From: Pseudomonas farris
Lineage (GTDB): Bacteria; Pseudomonadota; Gammaproteobacteria; Pseudomonadales; Pseudomonadaceae
Assembly (NCBI RefSeq): GCF_019145235.1
Contig: NZ_JAHSTV010000006.1
Span: forward strand, 62,001-126,000
DNA: 64,000 nt
Reading direction: 5' to 3'
Shown here: one piece after another, positions 7,385 through 15,982 of the stretch
Layout: the number at the start of each line of letters is the position of its first letter
Numbering within the stretch: position 1 is the first letter of the stretch
The notes under the pieces: model-generated
Databases searched by the model: none
Told to the model about the DNA's origin: nothing
What the model saw: the letters and a program-made list of their open reading frames with translations, nothing else
Position numbers and translations under genes: made by a program

Positions 7385-7507
7385 CTCACCAACACTCGCA
7401 ACATCCTGCGAAAGTTTCCTTCCCTTGCCGCCACGCTAAACCCTCACTCCCCGGCTACCCTTCAAAAAACCGCAGGAAGCGGTTCCCGTACAGCTCAAGG
7501 AACGACC

Positions 7508-9001
7508 ATGTCCCTCTCCATCGTCCACAGCCGCGCCCAGGTCGGTGTGGAAGCGCCCGCCGTCACCGTAGAAGTCCATCTGGCCAACGGCTTGCCGTCG
7601 CTGACCATGGTCGGGCTGCCCGAAGCCGCCGTGAAGGAAAGCAAGGACCGAGTACGCAGCGCGATCATCAATTCAGGGCTGCAATTTCCGGCGCGACGCA
7701 TCACCTTGAATCTCGCCCCTGCCGATCTGCCAAAGGACGGCGGGCGGTTCGATCTGGCGATTGCCTTGGGGATTCTGTCGGCCAGTGTGCAAGTGCCAAC
7801 GTTGACGCTGGATGACGTCGAGTGCCTGGGAGAGTTGGCACTGTCGGGGGCGGTGCGGGCGGTTCGGGGTGTGTTGCCGGCGGCGCTGGCGGCGCGCAAG
7901 GCCGGGCGCACGCTGGTGGTGCCGCGAGCGAATGCCGAGGAGGCCTGCCTGGCTTCGGGATTGAAAGTGATTGCGGTGGATCATTTGCTGGAGGCGGTCG
8001 CGCATTTCAATGGCCACACGCCCATCGAACCCTACGCTTCCAATGGCTTGCTCTACGCCAGCAAACCCTACCCCGATTTGAATGAAGTGCAGGGGCAACT
8101 CGCGGCCAAACGCGCCTTGCTGATTGCAGCGGCGGGAGCTCATAACTTGCTGTTCAGCGGACCGCCGGGGACGGGGAAAACGTTATTGGCGAGTCGTCTG
8201 CCGGGGCTGCTACCGCCATTGATCGAGAGTGAGGCGTTGGAAGTGGCGGCGATTCAATCGGTCGCCAGTTGCGTGCCGTTGAGTCATTGGCCACAGCGCC
8301 CCTTCCGACAGCCACACCACTCCGCTTCAGGACCAGCACTGGTGGGCGGTGGCTCGAAACCACAACCGGGCGAAATCACCCTCGCTCACCATGGCGTGCT
8401 CTTCCTCGATGAACTCCCGGAATTTGATCGCAAGGTGTTGGAGGTACTGAGAGAGCCACTGGAATCCGGCCACATCGTGATTTCCCGCGCCAAGGACCGC
8501 GTGCGCTTTCCGGCGCGCTTTCAACTGGTCGCCGCGATGAATCCCTGCCCCTGTGGATATCTTGGCGAGCCGAGCGGCCGTTGCACCTGTACACCGGACA
8601 TGGTTCAGCGCTATCGCAACAAATTGTCCGGGCCCTTGCTGGACCGCATCGACCTGCATTTGACCGTAGCCCGGGAAAGCACGGCACTGAACCCGATCAA
8701 GGCCGGTGACGACACGGCCAGCGCTTCTGCCCTGGTCGCCCAGGCCAGGGAGCGTCAGCAACAGCGTCAGGGCTGCGCCAACGCCTTTCTCGACCTGCCA
8801 GGGCTACGCCAGCATTGCGCGTTATCCAAAGCAGATGAAGGTTGGCTGGAAAGCGCCTGCGAGCGACTAACTCTTTCGCTTCGTGCGGCTCACCGCCTAC
8901 TGAAAGTCGCCCGTACCCTGGCGGATCTGGAACAAGTAGACGCTATCGGTCGCAGCCACGTAGCCGAAGCACTGCAATATCGGCCATCAGCACCCAGCTA
9001 G
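7508..9001 (+). CDS. comM: ComM / YifB family Mg chelatase-like AAA+ ATPase
   Basis: A 497-aa protein. ComM is a hexameric helicase that drives branch migration during natural transformation; the family is called Mg chelatase-like. The N-terminal ChlI-like domain covers about residues 1-170 (LPSLTMVGLPEAAVKESKDR). The AAA+ core has Walker A FSGPPGTGKTLLASRLP (~215-231), Walker B GVLFLDELPEF (~296-306) and the CPCGYLG / CTCTPDMVQRY segment (~347-370). The C-terminal Mg_chelatase_C domain ends ALQYRPSAPS. The start follows AAGGAACGACC. A second, diverged copy of the last ~55 codons lies 5.3 kb away at 14311-14493, so this copy's 3' end may have been replaced. Confidence 0.95.
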   Translation: MSLSIVHSRAQVGVEAPAVTVEVHLANGLPSLTMVGLPEAAVKESKDRVRSAIINSGLQFPARRITLNLAPADLPKDGGRFDLAIALGILSASVQVPTLTLDDVECLGELALSGAVRAVRGVLPAALAARKAGRTLVVPRANAEEACLASGLKVIAVDHLLEAVAHFNGHTPIEPYASNGLLYASKPYPDLNEVQGQLAAKRALLIAAAGAHNLLFSGPPGTGKTLLASRLPGLLPPLIESEALEVAAIQSVASCVPLSHWPQRPFRQPHHSASGPALVGGGSKPQPGEITLAHHGVLFLDELPEFDRKVLEVLREPLESGHIVISRAKDRVRFPARFQLVAAMNPCPCGYLGEPSGRCTCTPDMVQRYRNKLSGPLLDRIDLHLTVARESTALNPIKAGDDTASASALVAQARERQQQRQGCANAFLDLPGLRQHCALSKADEGWLESACERLTLSLRAAHRLLKVARTLADLEQVDAIGRSHVAEALQYRPSAPS

Positions 9002-9112
9002 AGACGCAACAGGTTGGCATCGGATGCACCCATTCGTCCCAGGCGTCTTGCCGCGCGCCTGGTTTTTCGCCCAATGATGACATCAGCCTGGCAATAGCCC
9101 GGAGTAACAGGG

Positions 9113-10378
9113 TTAACGATAGACAGGATGACGGCGGCAGAGCTCCACCACCTGTTCACGCACGTGGCGCCCGACCCTCTCGCTGTCGCCGTTTTCCAGG
9201 GCGTCCAGTACGTCGCACAACCAGCCCGCCAATTGTTCACATTCGATCACGCCGAAACCACGGGTGGTGATGGCCGGGGTACCGATGCGCAGCCCGGAGG
9301 TCACGAACGGTGAGCGCGGGTCGTTGGGCACCGAGTTCTTGTTAGCGGTGATGTAGGCATTGCTCAGGGCCGCATCGGCTTCCTTGCCGGTATAGGGCCT
9401 GTCGGACAGGTCGATTAGCATCATGTGGTTATCGGTGCCACCGGAGACGATCTTGTAACCCCGCTCTTGCAGCACGGCCGCCATGGCCCGGGCGTTGATC
9501 ACCACCCGTGCCTGATAGGTTTTGAACTCGGGCCTCAGTGCTTCCCTGAAAGCGACGGCCTTGGCGGCGATCTGGTGCATCAATGGGCCGCCCTGGACAC
9601 CCGGGAATACCGCAGAATCGAGCTTTTTGTAGAATGCTTCATCTTGCCCCTTGGACAAAATCAAGCCACCCCGTGGGCCCCGCAGGGTCTTGTGTGTAGT
9701 GCTGGTGACCACATGGGCATGCGGCAATGGGTCCGGGTATTCTCCCGCGGCGACCAACCCTGCGACGTGGGCCATGTCGACCCAGAAAATGGCCCCGACC
9801 TTGTCGGCAATGGCCCGCATGCGCGCCCAGTCTTTGTACCGGGAGTAGGCAGAAAAACCACCAATCAGCATCTTCGGCCGGGTTTCCAGGGCGATACGTT
9901 CCATCTCGTCGTAGTCGAGAAAGCCCGTCTCCGGGTCAAGGCCATAAGGAACGATCTTGTAATGACGGCCCGAGAAGTTTGAAGGGTTACCATGGGTCAG
10001 GTGTCCACCTTGAGCCAGGTTCATGCCCATCACCGTATCGCCGGGATTGATCAATGCCAGGAATACCGCGGCGTTCGCCTGGGCACCCGCATGTGGCTGC
10101 ACGTTGGCATAGTCGCAGCTGAACAGGGCCTTGACCCGTTCGATGGCCAGACGCTCGGCCACATCGACATACTCACAGCCGCTGTAGTAGCGCTTGCCTG
10201 GATAGCCTTCGGCGTATTTATTGGTGAGCACGGTGCTCTGGATTTTCATCACCAGAGGGCTGGCGTAGTTTTCGGAAGCGATCAGTTCGACGTGGTCTTC
10301 CTGACGATGTTCTTCGTTATGAATCGCCTCACACAGCTCGGCGTCGAATGCTTTAAGGGTCAGCGTTGAGTCGTACAT
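9113..10378 (-). CDS. glyA: Serine hydroxymethyltransferase
   Basis: A 421-aa PLP enzyme converting serine and tetrahydrofolate to glycine and 5,10-methylene-THF in the cytosol. Motifs are the N-terminal [38 protein letters not shown] (~54-71), and the PLP-binding Lys in [16 protein letters not shown] (~223-238). Pseudomonas genomes usually carry more than one glyA, and this copy is outside the usual core position. It is the last gene of benE-like, yggS-like, glyA on the minus strand, 55 bases after the yggS-like gene. It lies inside the block inserted after comM, so it may be a paralogue serving this PLP-linked operon. Confidence 0.94.
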   Translation of the reverse strand: MYDSTLTLKAFDAELCEAIHNEEHRQEDHVELIASENYASPLVMKIQSTVLTNKYAEGYPGKRYYSGCEYVDVAERLAIERVKALFSCDYANVQPHAGAQANAAVFLALINPGDTVMGMNLAQGGHLTHGNPSNFSGRHYKIVPYGLDPETGFLDYDEMERIALETRPKMLIGGFSAYSRYKDWARMRAIADKVGAIFWVDMAHVAGLVAAGEYPDPLPHAHVVTSTTHKTLRGPRGGLILSKGQDEAFYKKLDSAVFPGVQGGPLMHQIAAKAVAFREALRPEFKTYQARVVINARAMAAVLQERGYKIVSGGTDNHMMLIDLSDRPYTGKEADAALSNAYITANKNSVPNDPRSPFVTSGLRIGTPAITTRGFGVIECEQLAGWLCDVLDALENGDSERVGRHVREQVVELCRRHPVYR

Positions 10379-10433
10379 CGGATTGGCTTCCTGTAGAGCT
10401 GGATCAAGATGTTAAGGGGAATGTCAGCGACGA

Positions 10434-11252
10434 CTACTCATCACTTCCCGGGCGGGCATCCGCGGTCGGCCAGTAGTAGGCATCCGGCATGGCACGTGCG
10501 CCGAAGATGGCCTGACCAACACGCACCACGGTGGCCCCCTCTTCAATGGCGACTTCGAAATCACCGGACATGCCCATGGACAGTTCCTCCAGCCCGACGC
10601 CCGCCGGGGCGCGCTGGCGCAAGCGCTCGCGCAGTTCGCGCAGCCGTACAAAGCAAGGGCGGACACGGAGCACGTCGGCCGAAAACAGCGCCAGTGTCAT
10701 CAACCCACGCACCCGTAACGCCGGGAACGCCGGCAGGGCGGACAAAAAGTCCGCGACGGCTTCGGGCGCCAAGCCGTATTTGCTGGCTTCGCCGGAGGTA
10801 TTGACCTGAACGAACACATCCAGCTGGCGCCCCTCGATGTGCAGGCGACGATCCAGGGCCTCGGCCACTCGCAGGCTGTCCAGCGCCTGAAACTCACTGG
10901 CAAAACGCGCCACCTGCTTGGCCTTATTGGTTTGCAGGTGGCCGATAACCGACCACTGCAAGTCGGCCAGATCGGCCATGGCCTGCGATTTGCGCTGCGC
11001 TTCCTGCACTTTGTTCTCACCCAGTAGCCGGCAGCCGGCAGCGTAGGCCAGACGCAGATGAGCTTCGTCAAAGGTTTTACTGACCGGCAGCAGGCGCACA
11101 CTCGCCGGATCACGTCCAACCCGCTGACAGGCGTTAGCGATCCGCTGCTGCACGGCTGCCAGGTTGCGGCGAAAGTCCTCGACGCTGGTGGCCTGTGGGT
11201 AACGGCCATGACGCTCGTGCAGGGTGACGGTTTTTTCCAATTGATCAAACAT
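10434..11252 (-). CDS. YggS/PROSC family PLP-binding protein (second-type copy)
   Basis: A 272-aa homologue of the PLP homeostasis protein YggS/PLPHP, which carries PLP and has no known catalytic activity. Family motifs are LLPVSKTFDEAHLRLAYAAG with the PLP Lys (~residue 59), LLGENKVQEA, WSVIGHLQTNKAK, VFVQVNTSGEASKYGL, LRVRGLMT, LSMGMSGDFEVAIEEGAT and RVGQAIFGAR. It is longer than housekeeping YggS (about 230 aa) by an N-terminal extension of ~35 residues. Its ATG overlaps the stop codon of the benE-like gene, indicating translational coupling. Sitting in an operon with a transporter and a PLP enzyme and opposite a PLP-type regulator, it may deliver or buffer PLP. Confidence 0.9.
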   Translation of the reverse strand: MFDQLEKTVTLHERHGRYPQATSVEDFRRNLAAVQQRIANACQRVGRDPASVRLLPVSKTFDEAHLRLAYAAGCRLLGENKVQEAQRKSQAMADLADLQWSVIGHLQTNKAKQVARFASEFQALDSLRVAEALDRRLHIEGRQLDVFVQVNTSGEASKYGLAPEAVADFLSALPAFPALRVRGLMTLALFSADVLRVRPCFVRLRELRERLRQRAPAGVGLEELSMGMSGDFEVAIEEGATVVRVGQAIFGARAMPDAYYWPTADARPGSDE

Positions 11253-12502
11253 CAGTGGGTGGCTCCTTTGGTCGTCACAACAGCGTCGGCAGCCGGAATG
11301 ACCATCGTCTCGCGACGCGGTAAGCGGCCATTGAGTAAGGCATAAGCCGCCAGACCGATCAGCAATCCCCAGAACGCCCCACCAATCCCCAGCAAGGTGA
11401 TGTTCGCGGCGGACGCCAGAAAGGTGATCAGCGAGGCTTCGCGGGTTTTGACGTCAGCCATGGCGCAGGCCAGGCTCGCGCCGATAGTGCCGAGCAGGGC
11501 CAGCCCGGCCAGCGTCGTAATGAAGGTGGCCGGTAACGCCATGAACACTGCAGCGAGGGTCACCCCGAAAATCCCTACGAGGATGTAGAACAGTCCCGCA
11601 GCAACCCCGGCGATCCAGCGCTTGGACGGATCCTCCGAGGCTTCTTTGCCGGTGCAGATGGCCGCCGTGATGGCCGCGATATTGAAGGCGTGAGAACCGA
11701 AGGGCGCCATTAGCAAGGAGCCCAGCCCTGTGACAGTCAGGATAGGATTAGCGCTGGTGCTGAAGCCATCGTTGCGCAGCACCAGCATGCCCGGCATGTA
11801 CTGGCCGGTGAGCGTGATCAGGAACAGCGGCAGTGCCACACTGAGCAGTGCATTGATCGAAAACTCAGGCTGGGTGAATACCGGTGCCGCGAATTGCAGC
11901 ACCAGCCCCGACAGTTCTACACGGCCCTGCGTCAGAAGAAACGCCAGCCCCAGCACCAGAATGCCCACCACCGCGTAGCGCGCGGTAAAGCGCTTGAGCA
12001 CAACGTAAGCGGCAATCAGCAACCCGACCAACACTGGGTCAAGACTCATGCCACCAAACGCGCCGATTCCGAACTGCAGCAAGATACCGGCCAGCAGGCC
12101 CGCAGCCACACCCGACGGAATCAGGCGGATGAGTTTTTCGAAGCAACCGGACAAACCCAGCAGCACGAAGGCGGCGGCCGAAATAATGTACGCACCCACC
12201 GCCTCGGCGTAAGGCGTGGTGGACAGCGCGACGACCAGAAAAGCCGCCGCGGGTGTCGACCAGGCGGTAATGATCGGCTCACGGCTCACCCAACTCAGAA
12301 ACAGCCCGGTAATGCCCACGCCAATCGACACCGACCATACCCACGACGCCGTCAGCTCTGGGCTGAGCCCGGCCACTTTGGCGGCCTGAAAGACCAGGAT
12401 GAAAGTGCCGCCATAGTTGACGATGACTGAAATCAGCCCGGCGACAATCGGATGCAGAAGGTCCCGTAGACGCAGGGGCGATGGCAATGCTGAAGACGAC
12501 AT
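11252..12502 (-). CDS. BenE-like membrane transporter
   Basis: A 416-aa protein of the benzoate/H+ symporter BenE family (SulP/NCS2-like fold), with about 12 hydrophobic segments such as GLISVIVNYGGTFILVFQA and AFLVVALSTTPYAEAVGAYI. Family motifs include APFGSHAFNIAAITAAICTG (~265-284), followed by KEASEDPSKRW. BenE proteins import benzoate, but no aromatic-degradation gene is nearby. The partners are a YggS-like protein, a PLP enzyme and a PLP-dependent regulator, so the cargo may be a B6 vitamer or an amino-acid-like compound; this is inference. AAGGAG lies 10 bases before the start. Confidence 0.88.
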   Translation of the reverse strand: MSSSALPSPLRLRDLLHPIVAGLISVIVNYGGTFILVFQAAKVAGLSPELTASWVWSVSIGVGITGLFLSWVSREPIITAWSTPAAAFLVVALSTTPYAEAVGAYIISAAAFVLLGLSGCFEKLIRLIPSGVAAGLLAGILLQFGIGAFGGMSLDPVLVGLLIAAYVVLKRFTARYAVVGILVLGLAFLLTQGRVELSGLVLQFAAPVFTQPEFSINALLSVALPLFLITLTGQYMPGMLVLRNDGFSTSANPILTVTGLGSLLMAPFGSHAFNIAAITAAICTGKEASEDPSKRWIAGVAAGLFYILVGIFGVTLAAVFMALPATFITTLAGLALLGTIGASLACAMADVKTREASLITFLASAANITLLGIGGAFWGLLIGLAAYALLNGRLPRRETMVIPAADAVVTTKGATH

Positions 12503-12547
12503 GATGGCTTTGCTCCTTGCAAAACGAGGTGCCTGTCCCGGATAAGG

Positions 12548-12625
12548 GCGGATTTATAACGTTGAAATGGCATGCTTTGCCCCTACACTTTCTCGCAGAA
12601 GGCCAGACCACTTACCAGACCGCTT
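12548..12625 (-). promoter_or_regulatory. Promoter and tandem MocR/PdxR-type operator of the benE-yggS-glyA operon
   Basis: Read on the minus strand, 12603-12625 holds AAGCGGTCTGGT followed directly by AAGTGGTCTGG, a direct repeat with a 12-bp period. The unit resembles the AAAGTGGW(T)CTA motif I recall for PdxR of Corynebacterium. MocR regulators typically bind direct repeats just upstream of the -35 region. A TATAAA at about 12550-12555 is a possible -10 element between the repeats and the gene start. Confidence 0.6.
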
Positions 12626-12746
12626 GCTGTGACTGAAAGCGATCCCTGCCTCAGCCCGCGGGCAAAATTCTTCATGAAGTCGCTCAATGCATCGACCGAT
12701 CACCGAGCGCAAAGGCAGTGACGAGGGGCGGATTCTACGGATAGAC

Positions 12747-12766
12747 TGGCCTGCCTTTGCAGGCCA
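12747..12766. promoter_or_regulatory. Perfect hairpin/palindrome before the MocR gene
   Basis: TGGCCTGC-CTTT-GCAGGCCA is a perfect 8-bp inverted repeat ending 24 bases before the regulator's ATG. It could be an autoregulatory operator or a hairpin in the leader mRNA. Confidence 0.5.
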
Positions 12767-12790
12767 ATTTACTAAGATCAGGCAGACCGC

Positions 12791-14290
12791 ATGGCGAAAA
12801 CGTTCGAGCTGGAAACGCTGAAAATGCGCCTCAACGATGTTGAGTTTCAGCTGTTGAATCTGCATCAGCGGATTCAGCGCGCACTGCGTGCATTGATCCT
12901 CGATGGCGCCCTTGCCCCAGGCTTGAAGCTGCCCGCGACCCGGGTCCTGGCCAAGTCACTCGGGATTGCCCGCGACACCGTTGAAAACGCCTACGTGCAA
13001 CTGCACCGCGACGGTTTTATCGTGCGGCGCGAAGGGGCTGGCAGTTATGTCTGTGAAACGCTGGGCACCGAATTGCGCGGCGCAGCGCGCCGACGCATCA
13101 AGGCGCAGGAAGTCAAAAGCAGTCAGGCGGCACCGGGGGCGGGATTGAGCCAGCGCGGGCGGATGATCTTCGACAGTGGCGGCGTGAACGATCAGCAGGT
13201 AATCAAGGCATTCGCGACCGGCCTGCCGGAAACCCGCACCTTCCCCACCGATGTCTGGGAGCGCCTGCAACGCCAAGTGATGAAGGACTATCGCGCCAAC
13301 GTGTTATTGCACGGCGATCCGCAAGGCGCCGAGCCGCTGCGCAAGGCCATCGCCACCTACTTGAACCTCGAGCGCGGGGCCAAATGCTCCCCCGACCAGA
13401 TCATGGTATTGAGCAGCACTCGCCAGGCTCTTTTTCTGTGTGCGCAGTTGCTGGTGGACGTCGGCAAACCGATCCTGCTGGAAAACCCGGGTTACTATGG
13501 CGCCAAGAAAGCCTTTGAAACCGCCGAGACCAACGTTCTTCCCATCGATGTCGACGAACTGGGCATACGCACCGACCTGCTTTACGCCGACCGCAGCGGC
13601 GCCAATTGCGTTTATGTCACGCCTTCTCATCAATACCCCACCGGCGCGACCTTGCCGCTGGAGCGTCGTCTTGAGTTGATCAACTGGGCAGCGGAGAAGG
13701 GCAAATGGGTCATCGAAGATGATTACGACAGCGAGTTTCACTACGACGGGCAACCGACCGCCTGCGTACAGGGCCTGGACAAGTATCAGCGTACGCTCTA
13801 TATCGGCACCTTCAGCAAGACCCTCTACCCCGGTTTGCGAATGGGTTACATGGTACTCCCCCACGAGCTGATCAAGGCTTTCACCTACGCCCGCAGCATG
13901 ATTGACGGCCATACACCACAAATCCTGCAACTGACCCTGGCGCGCTTTATGGAGGACGGCCATTACAACGCCCACGTCCGAGCCATGCGCAAGCTGTATG
14001 CCGGACGCCGCTCCATCATGCTCGACACGATCGGTAAGCACTTGGACGGCATCGTTACCGCCTTGCGCCCTCCTGGCGGGCTACAAATTCCCTGCCTGCT
14101 GCACGATGGCTGGTCTGAAGAAAAAACCATCCGCCAAGCAGCCAGCGCGGGCGTTCAGCTTTCCGGTCTGAGCCGGTTGTACGCCGGCGAGGAGAAGAAA
14201 CAAGGCTGGTTATTGGGTTACTCGTCGCTGACCGCTTATGAAATCGAAGCGGCCATGCTGCGCCTGGCCAATGCACTGAAAACCCGGTAG
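12791..14290 (+). CDS. MocR-family PLP-dependent regulator (PdxR-like)
   Basis: A 499-aa fusion of a GntR-type winged helix (residues ~20-90; LPATRVLAKSLGIARDTVEN) and a fold-type I aminotransferase domain (~130-495). The cofactor Lys is retained in GTFSKTLYPGLRMGYM, with VIEDDYDSEFHYDG providing the conserved Asp/Tyr, so PLP or a related ligand should bind. Members of this subgroup include PdxR, which controls PLP synthesis, but also regulators of amino-acid metabolism. It is divergent from the benE-yggS-glyA operon, whose promoter carries a tandem 12-bp repeat. This arrangement supports control of that operon. The block ends 18 bases after its stop, where the comM fragment begins. Confidence 0.9.
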   Translation: MAKTFELETLKMRLNDVEFQLLNLHQRIQRALRALILDGALAPGLKLPATRVLAKSLGIARDTVENAYVQLHRDGFIVRREGAGSYVCETLGTELRGAARRRIKAQEVKSSQAAPGAGLSQRGRMIFDSGGVNDQQVIKAFATGLPETRTFPTDVWERLQRQVMKDYRANVLLHGDPQGAEPLRKAIATYLNLERGAKCSPDQIMVLSSTRQALFLCAQLLVDVGKPILLENPGYYGAKKAFETAETNVLPIDVDELGIRTDLLYADRSGANCVYVTPSHQYPTGATLPLERRLELINWAAEKGKWVIEDDYDSEFHYDGQPTACVQGLDKYQRTLYIGTFSKTLYPGLRMGYMVLPHELIKAFTYARSMIDGHTPQILQLTLARFMEDGHYNAHVRAMRKLYAGRRSIMLDTIGKHLDGIVTALRPPGGLQIPCLLHDGWSEEKTIRQAASAGVQLSGLSRLYAGEEKKQGWLLGYSSLTAYEIEAAMLRLANALKTR

Positions 14291-14310
14291 GGCATTTTGG
14301 GAGGGCTCGC

Positions 14311-14493
14311 GCGATTCCCGTCACTGCTGACCAAATCTGGCTGGAAACGGCGCGTGAACGGCTGACCTTGTCACTGAGGTCAGCCCATCGACTGCTCAAA
14401 GTGGCGCGCACCCTGGCGGACCTTGAGCAAGTCGATGGAATTACCCGCGAGCACTTGGCCGAGGCACTGCAATACCGGCCGAGCACAAATTAG
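14311..14493 (+). pseudogene. Orphan 3' end of comM (truncated duplicate)
   Basis: Read in the frame ending at the TAG at 14491-14493, this DNA encodes WLETARERLTLSLRSAHR, LLKVARTLADLEQVDGITR and EHLAEALQYRPSTN. The intact comM ends WLESACERLTLSLRAAHR, LLKVARTLADLEQVDAIGR, SHVAEALQYRPSAPS. The two match over about 55 codons with many synonymous changes, so they are homologous but diverged, not a recent copy. There is no start codon or upstream ATPase domain. It most likely is the original comM terminus, separated from the gene when the 9-14.3 kb block arrived. Confidence 0.92.
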
Positions 14494-14499
14494 CAGGCA

Positions 14500-15714
14500 T
14501 CACCCCTTGGTGAGATCAACCAACGGCGTCTGCCGCACCTCAGTCTCCCGCCCACCCTGAATCTCGCTCACCCGCTTCAACGCCTTATCCACAGCCGCCT
14601 TATCCGCTAACAAGCTGTAGCTGATCCCGAACTGCTTCTGTTCCTTCGGCCCAATCGTCGGCACCAGGTTCAGTGGCCGCTGATACCGGCGGTTATAGGA
14701 AAAACTCGTCCCCGGCTCCAGCCCTGTGACATAGCCCTGCCCCTGGGTATCGGTGTTCTTCCACAGGGAGAACACGGGCAGTGTTTGAGTGTTGAAGCCG
14801 ACCGAAACGCCCAAGCTGCCGGCCTTGTTATGCAGCACGGTCAACGTATCGCCCTTGGCATCGGCATACGGCACCACGTTGTAGACCGTTTCGTCGTAGT
14901 CCTTGGTCGGTGCGCGGTAGGTTTGCCAGTCGGGCAGATCGCCCTTGGCCTTGTCGTTGAATGGCGACACCTGTTTCACCGGCGCGGCGAAGCGGGCGCC
15001 CTGTTCCAGGAATGGGGTGCTGAAGTTGCTGTGATACAGCGCCTGGTATTCCTTCGGATAGTCGCCATTGTTGGTGAGGGTGTCGTTGAGGGCGAACGCT
15101 ACGCTGCCAGGCTCGGTGACCAGTTCGGTCGCAACCGAGAAGTCGACTTTCTTGAACGCCTGCTCTTTCAGCTCGCCGCGCAGAGTGATGGCGTACGGCG
15201 GTTTTTCGTCGATGTGCAGGGTAACTTTGTTCGCAGGGATATTAGCGGCGCGACCGTGCAGGGTCAGCAGTTCGCCGTTGTCCATACCGGGATGACCGAC
15301 CCATTCGTAGCCACAGCGGGTGACCAGCTCATTGAAACCTTCCAGCCAGCCCAGGCCACCACGGCCGTTGAGTTCGATGAAGGATGGATTGACCACTTCC
15401 TTGACCGGCGAATCCCAGCCCATGCGCACATCGCCGACCGAGGCCTGCAGGACGTTCATGCCGCGAGTCGGTACCACCGAAAGTTTCATCGTGCCGTTAT
15501 CGATATCGACGATGCTGACGCCTTCCTGCCGGCCGCCATGCAAGGTGCGCAGGGTCACACTGAAGGGTTTGTCGGTTTTTACGCCGAGTTGCTGGCTGGT
15601 GATTTGCCAGTTCTGGGCGGCTTTGTCGGTGTCGAGCAGGACGTAGTCCCAGGCCATGGCTTGGGAGGCAGCGGACAGTGCGCTGAGGGCAACGAAGAGT
15701 TTGAGCGGGGTCAT
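14500..15714 (-). CDS. Periplasmic aldose 1-epimerase-like protein (DUF4432)
   Basis: A 404-aa protein with a signal peptide (MTPLKLFVALSALSAASQAM-AW). The mature part has the galactose mutarotase-like beta fold of DUF4432: VPTRGMNVLQASVGD (~85-99), NGRGGLGWLEGFNELVTRCG (~118-137), LTLHGRAANIPA (His, ~154-165) and TGLEPGTSFSYNRR (~341-354) are family hallmarks. It probably binds or isomerises a sugar in the periplasm; the substrate is unknown. I start at the Met preceding the signal peptide, since the upstream in-frame extension has no leader character. It lies directly beyond the orphan comM end, which marks the resumption of the ancestral chromosome. Confidence 0.8.
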   Translation of the reverse strand: MTPLKLFVALSALSAASQAMAWDYVLLDTDKAAQNWQITSQQLGVKTDKPFSVTLRTLHGGRQEGVSIVDIDNGTMKLSVVPTRGMNVLQASVGDVRMGWDSPVKEVVNPSFIELNGRGGLGWLEGFNELVTRCGYEWVGHPGMDNGELLTLHGRAANIPANKVTLHIDEKPPYAITLRGELKEQAFKKVDFSVATELVTEPGSVAFALNDTLTNNGDYPKEYQALYHSNFSTPFLEQGARFAAPVKQVSPFNDKAKGDLPDWQTYRAPTKDYDETVYNVVPYADAKGDTLTVLHNKAGSLGVSVGFNTQTLPVFSLWKNTDTQGQGYVTGLEPGTSFSYNRRYQRPLNLVPTIGPKEQKQFGISYSLLADKAAVDKALKRVSEIQGGRETEVRQTPLVDLTKG

Positions 15715-15870
15715 GGCAGCAGCCTTTCTTGGAGTTGTGCCAATTTTATAGACTTGAAGAAACGTTTCAGCAAGCATAAAAATCGAGACACTGGTGCTAA
15801 ATGCCAAGGAAGACTACTAGTGAGTAATTGATACACAGCATTGAGACAAATCGGGAATTGGGTCGATCCC

Positions 15871-15966
15871 TTCGCGAGCAAGCCCGCTCCCACATTTTGA
15901 TCTCGGGTGTTCACACATACTGTGTTCACCGCAGATCTACTGTGGGAGCGGGCTTGCTCGCGAAGA
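15871..15966. repeat. REP doublet (REPIN)
   Basis: Inverted pair of TTCGCGAGCAAGCCCGCTCC and its complement, separated by about 45 bases. It lies 16 bases beyond the chemoreceptor stop codon. Confidence 0.88.
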
Positions 15967-15982
15967 CTATTTCAGAGGCGAC

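Noticed and set aside
11252..12502. Aromatic (benzoate) degradation cluster around the BenE-like gene
   Set aside because: None of the neighbouring genes encodes ring hydroxylation or cleavage; the neighbours are PLP-linked.
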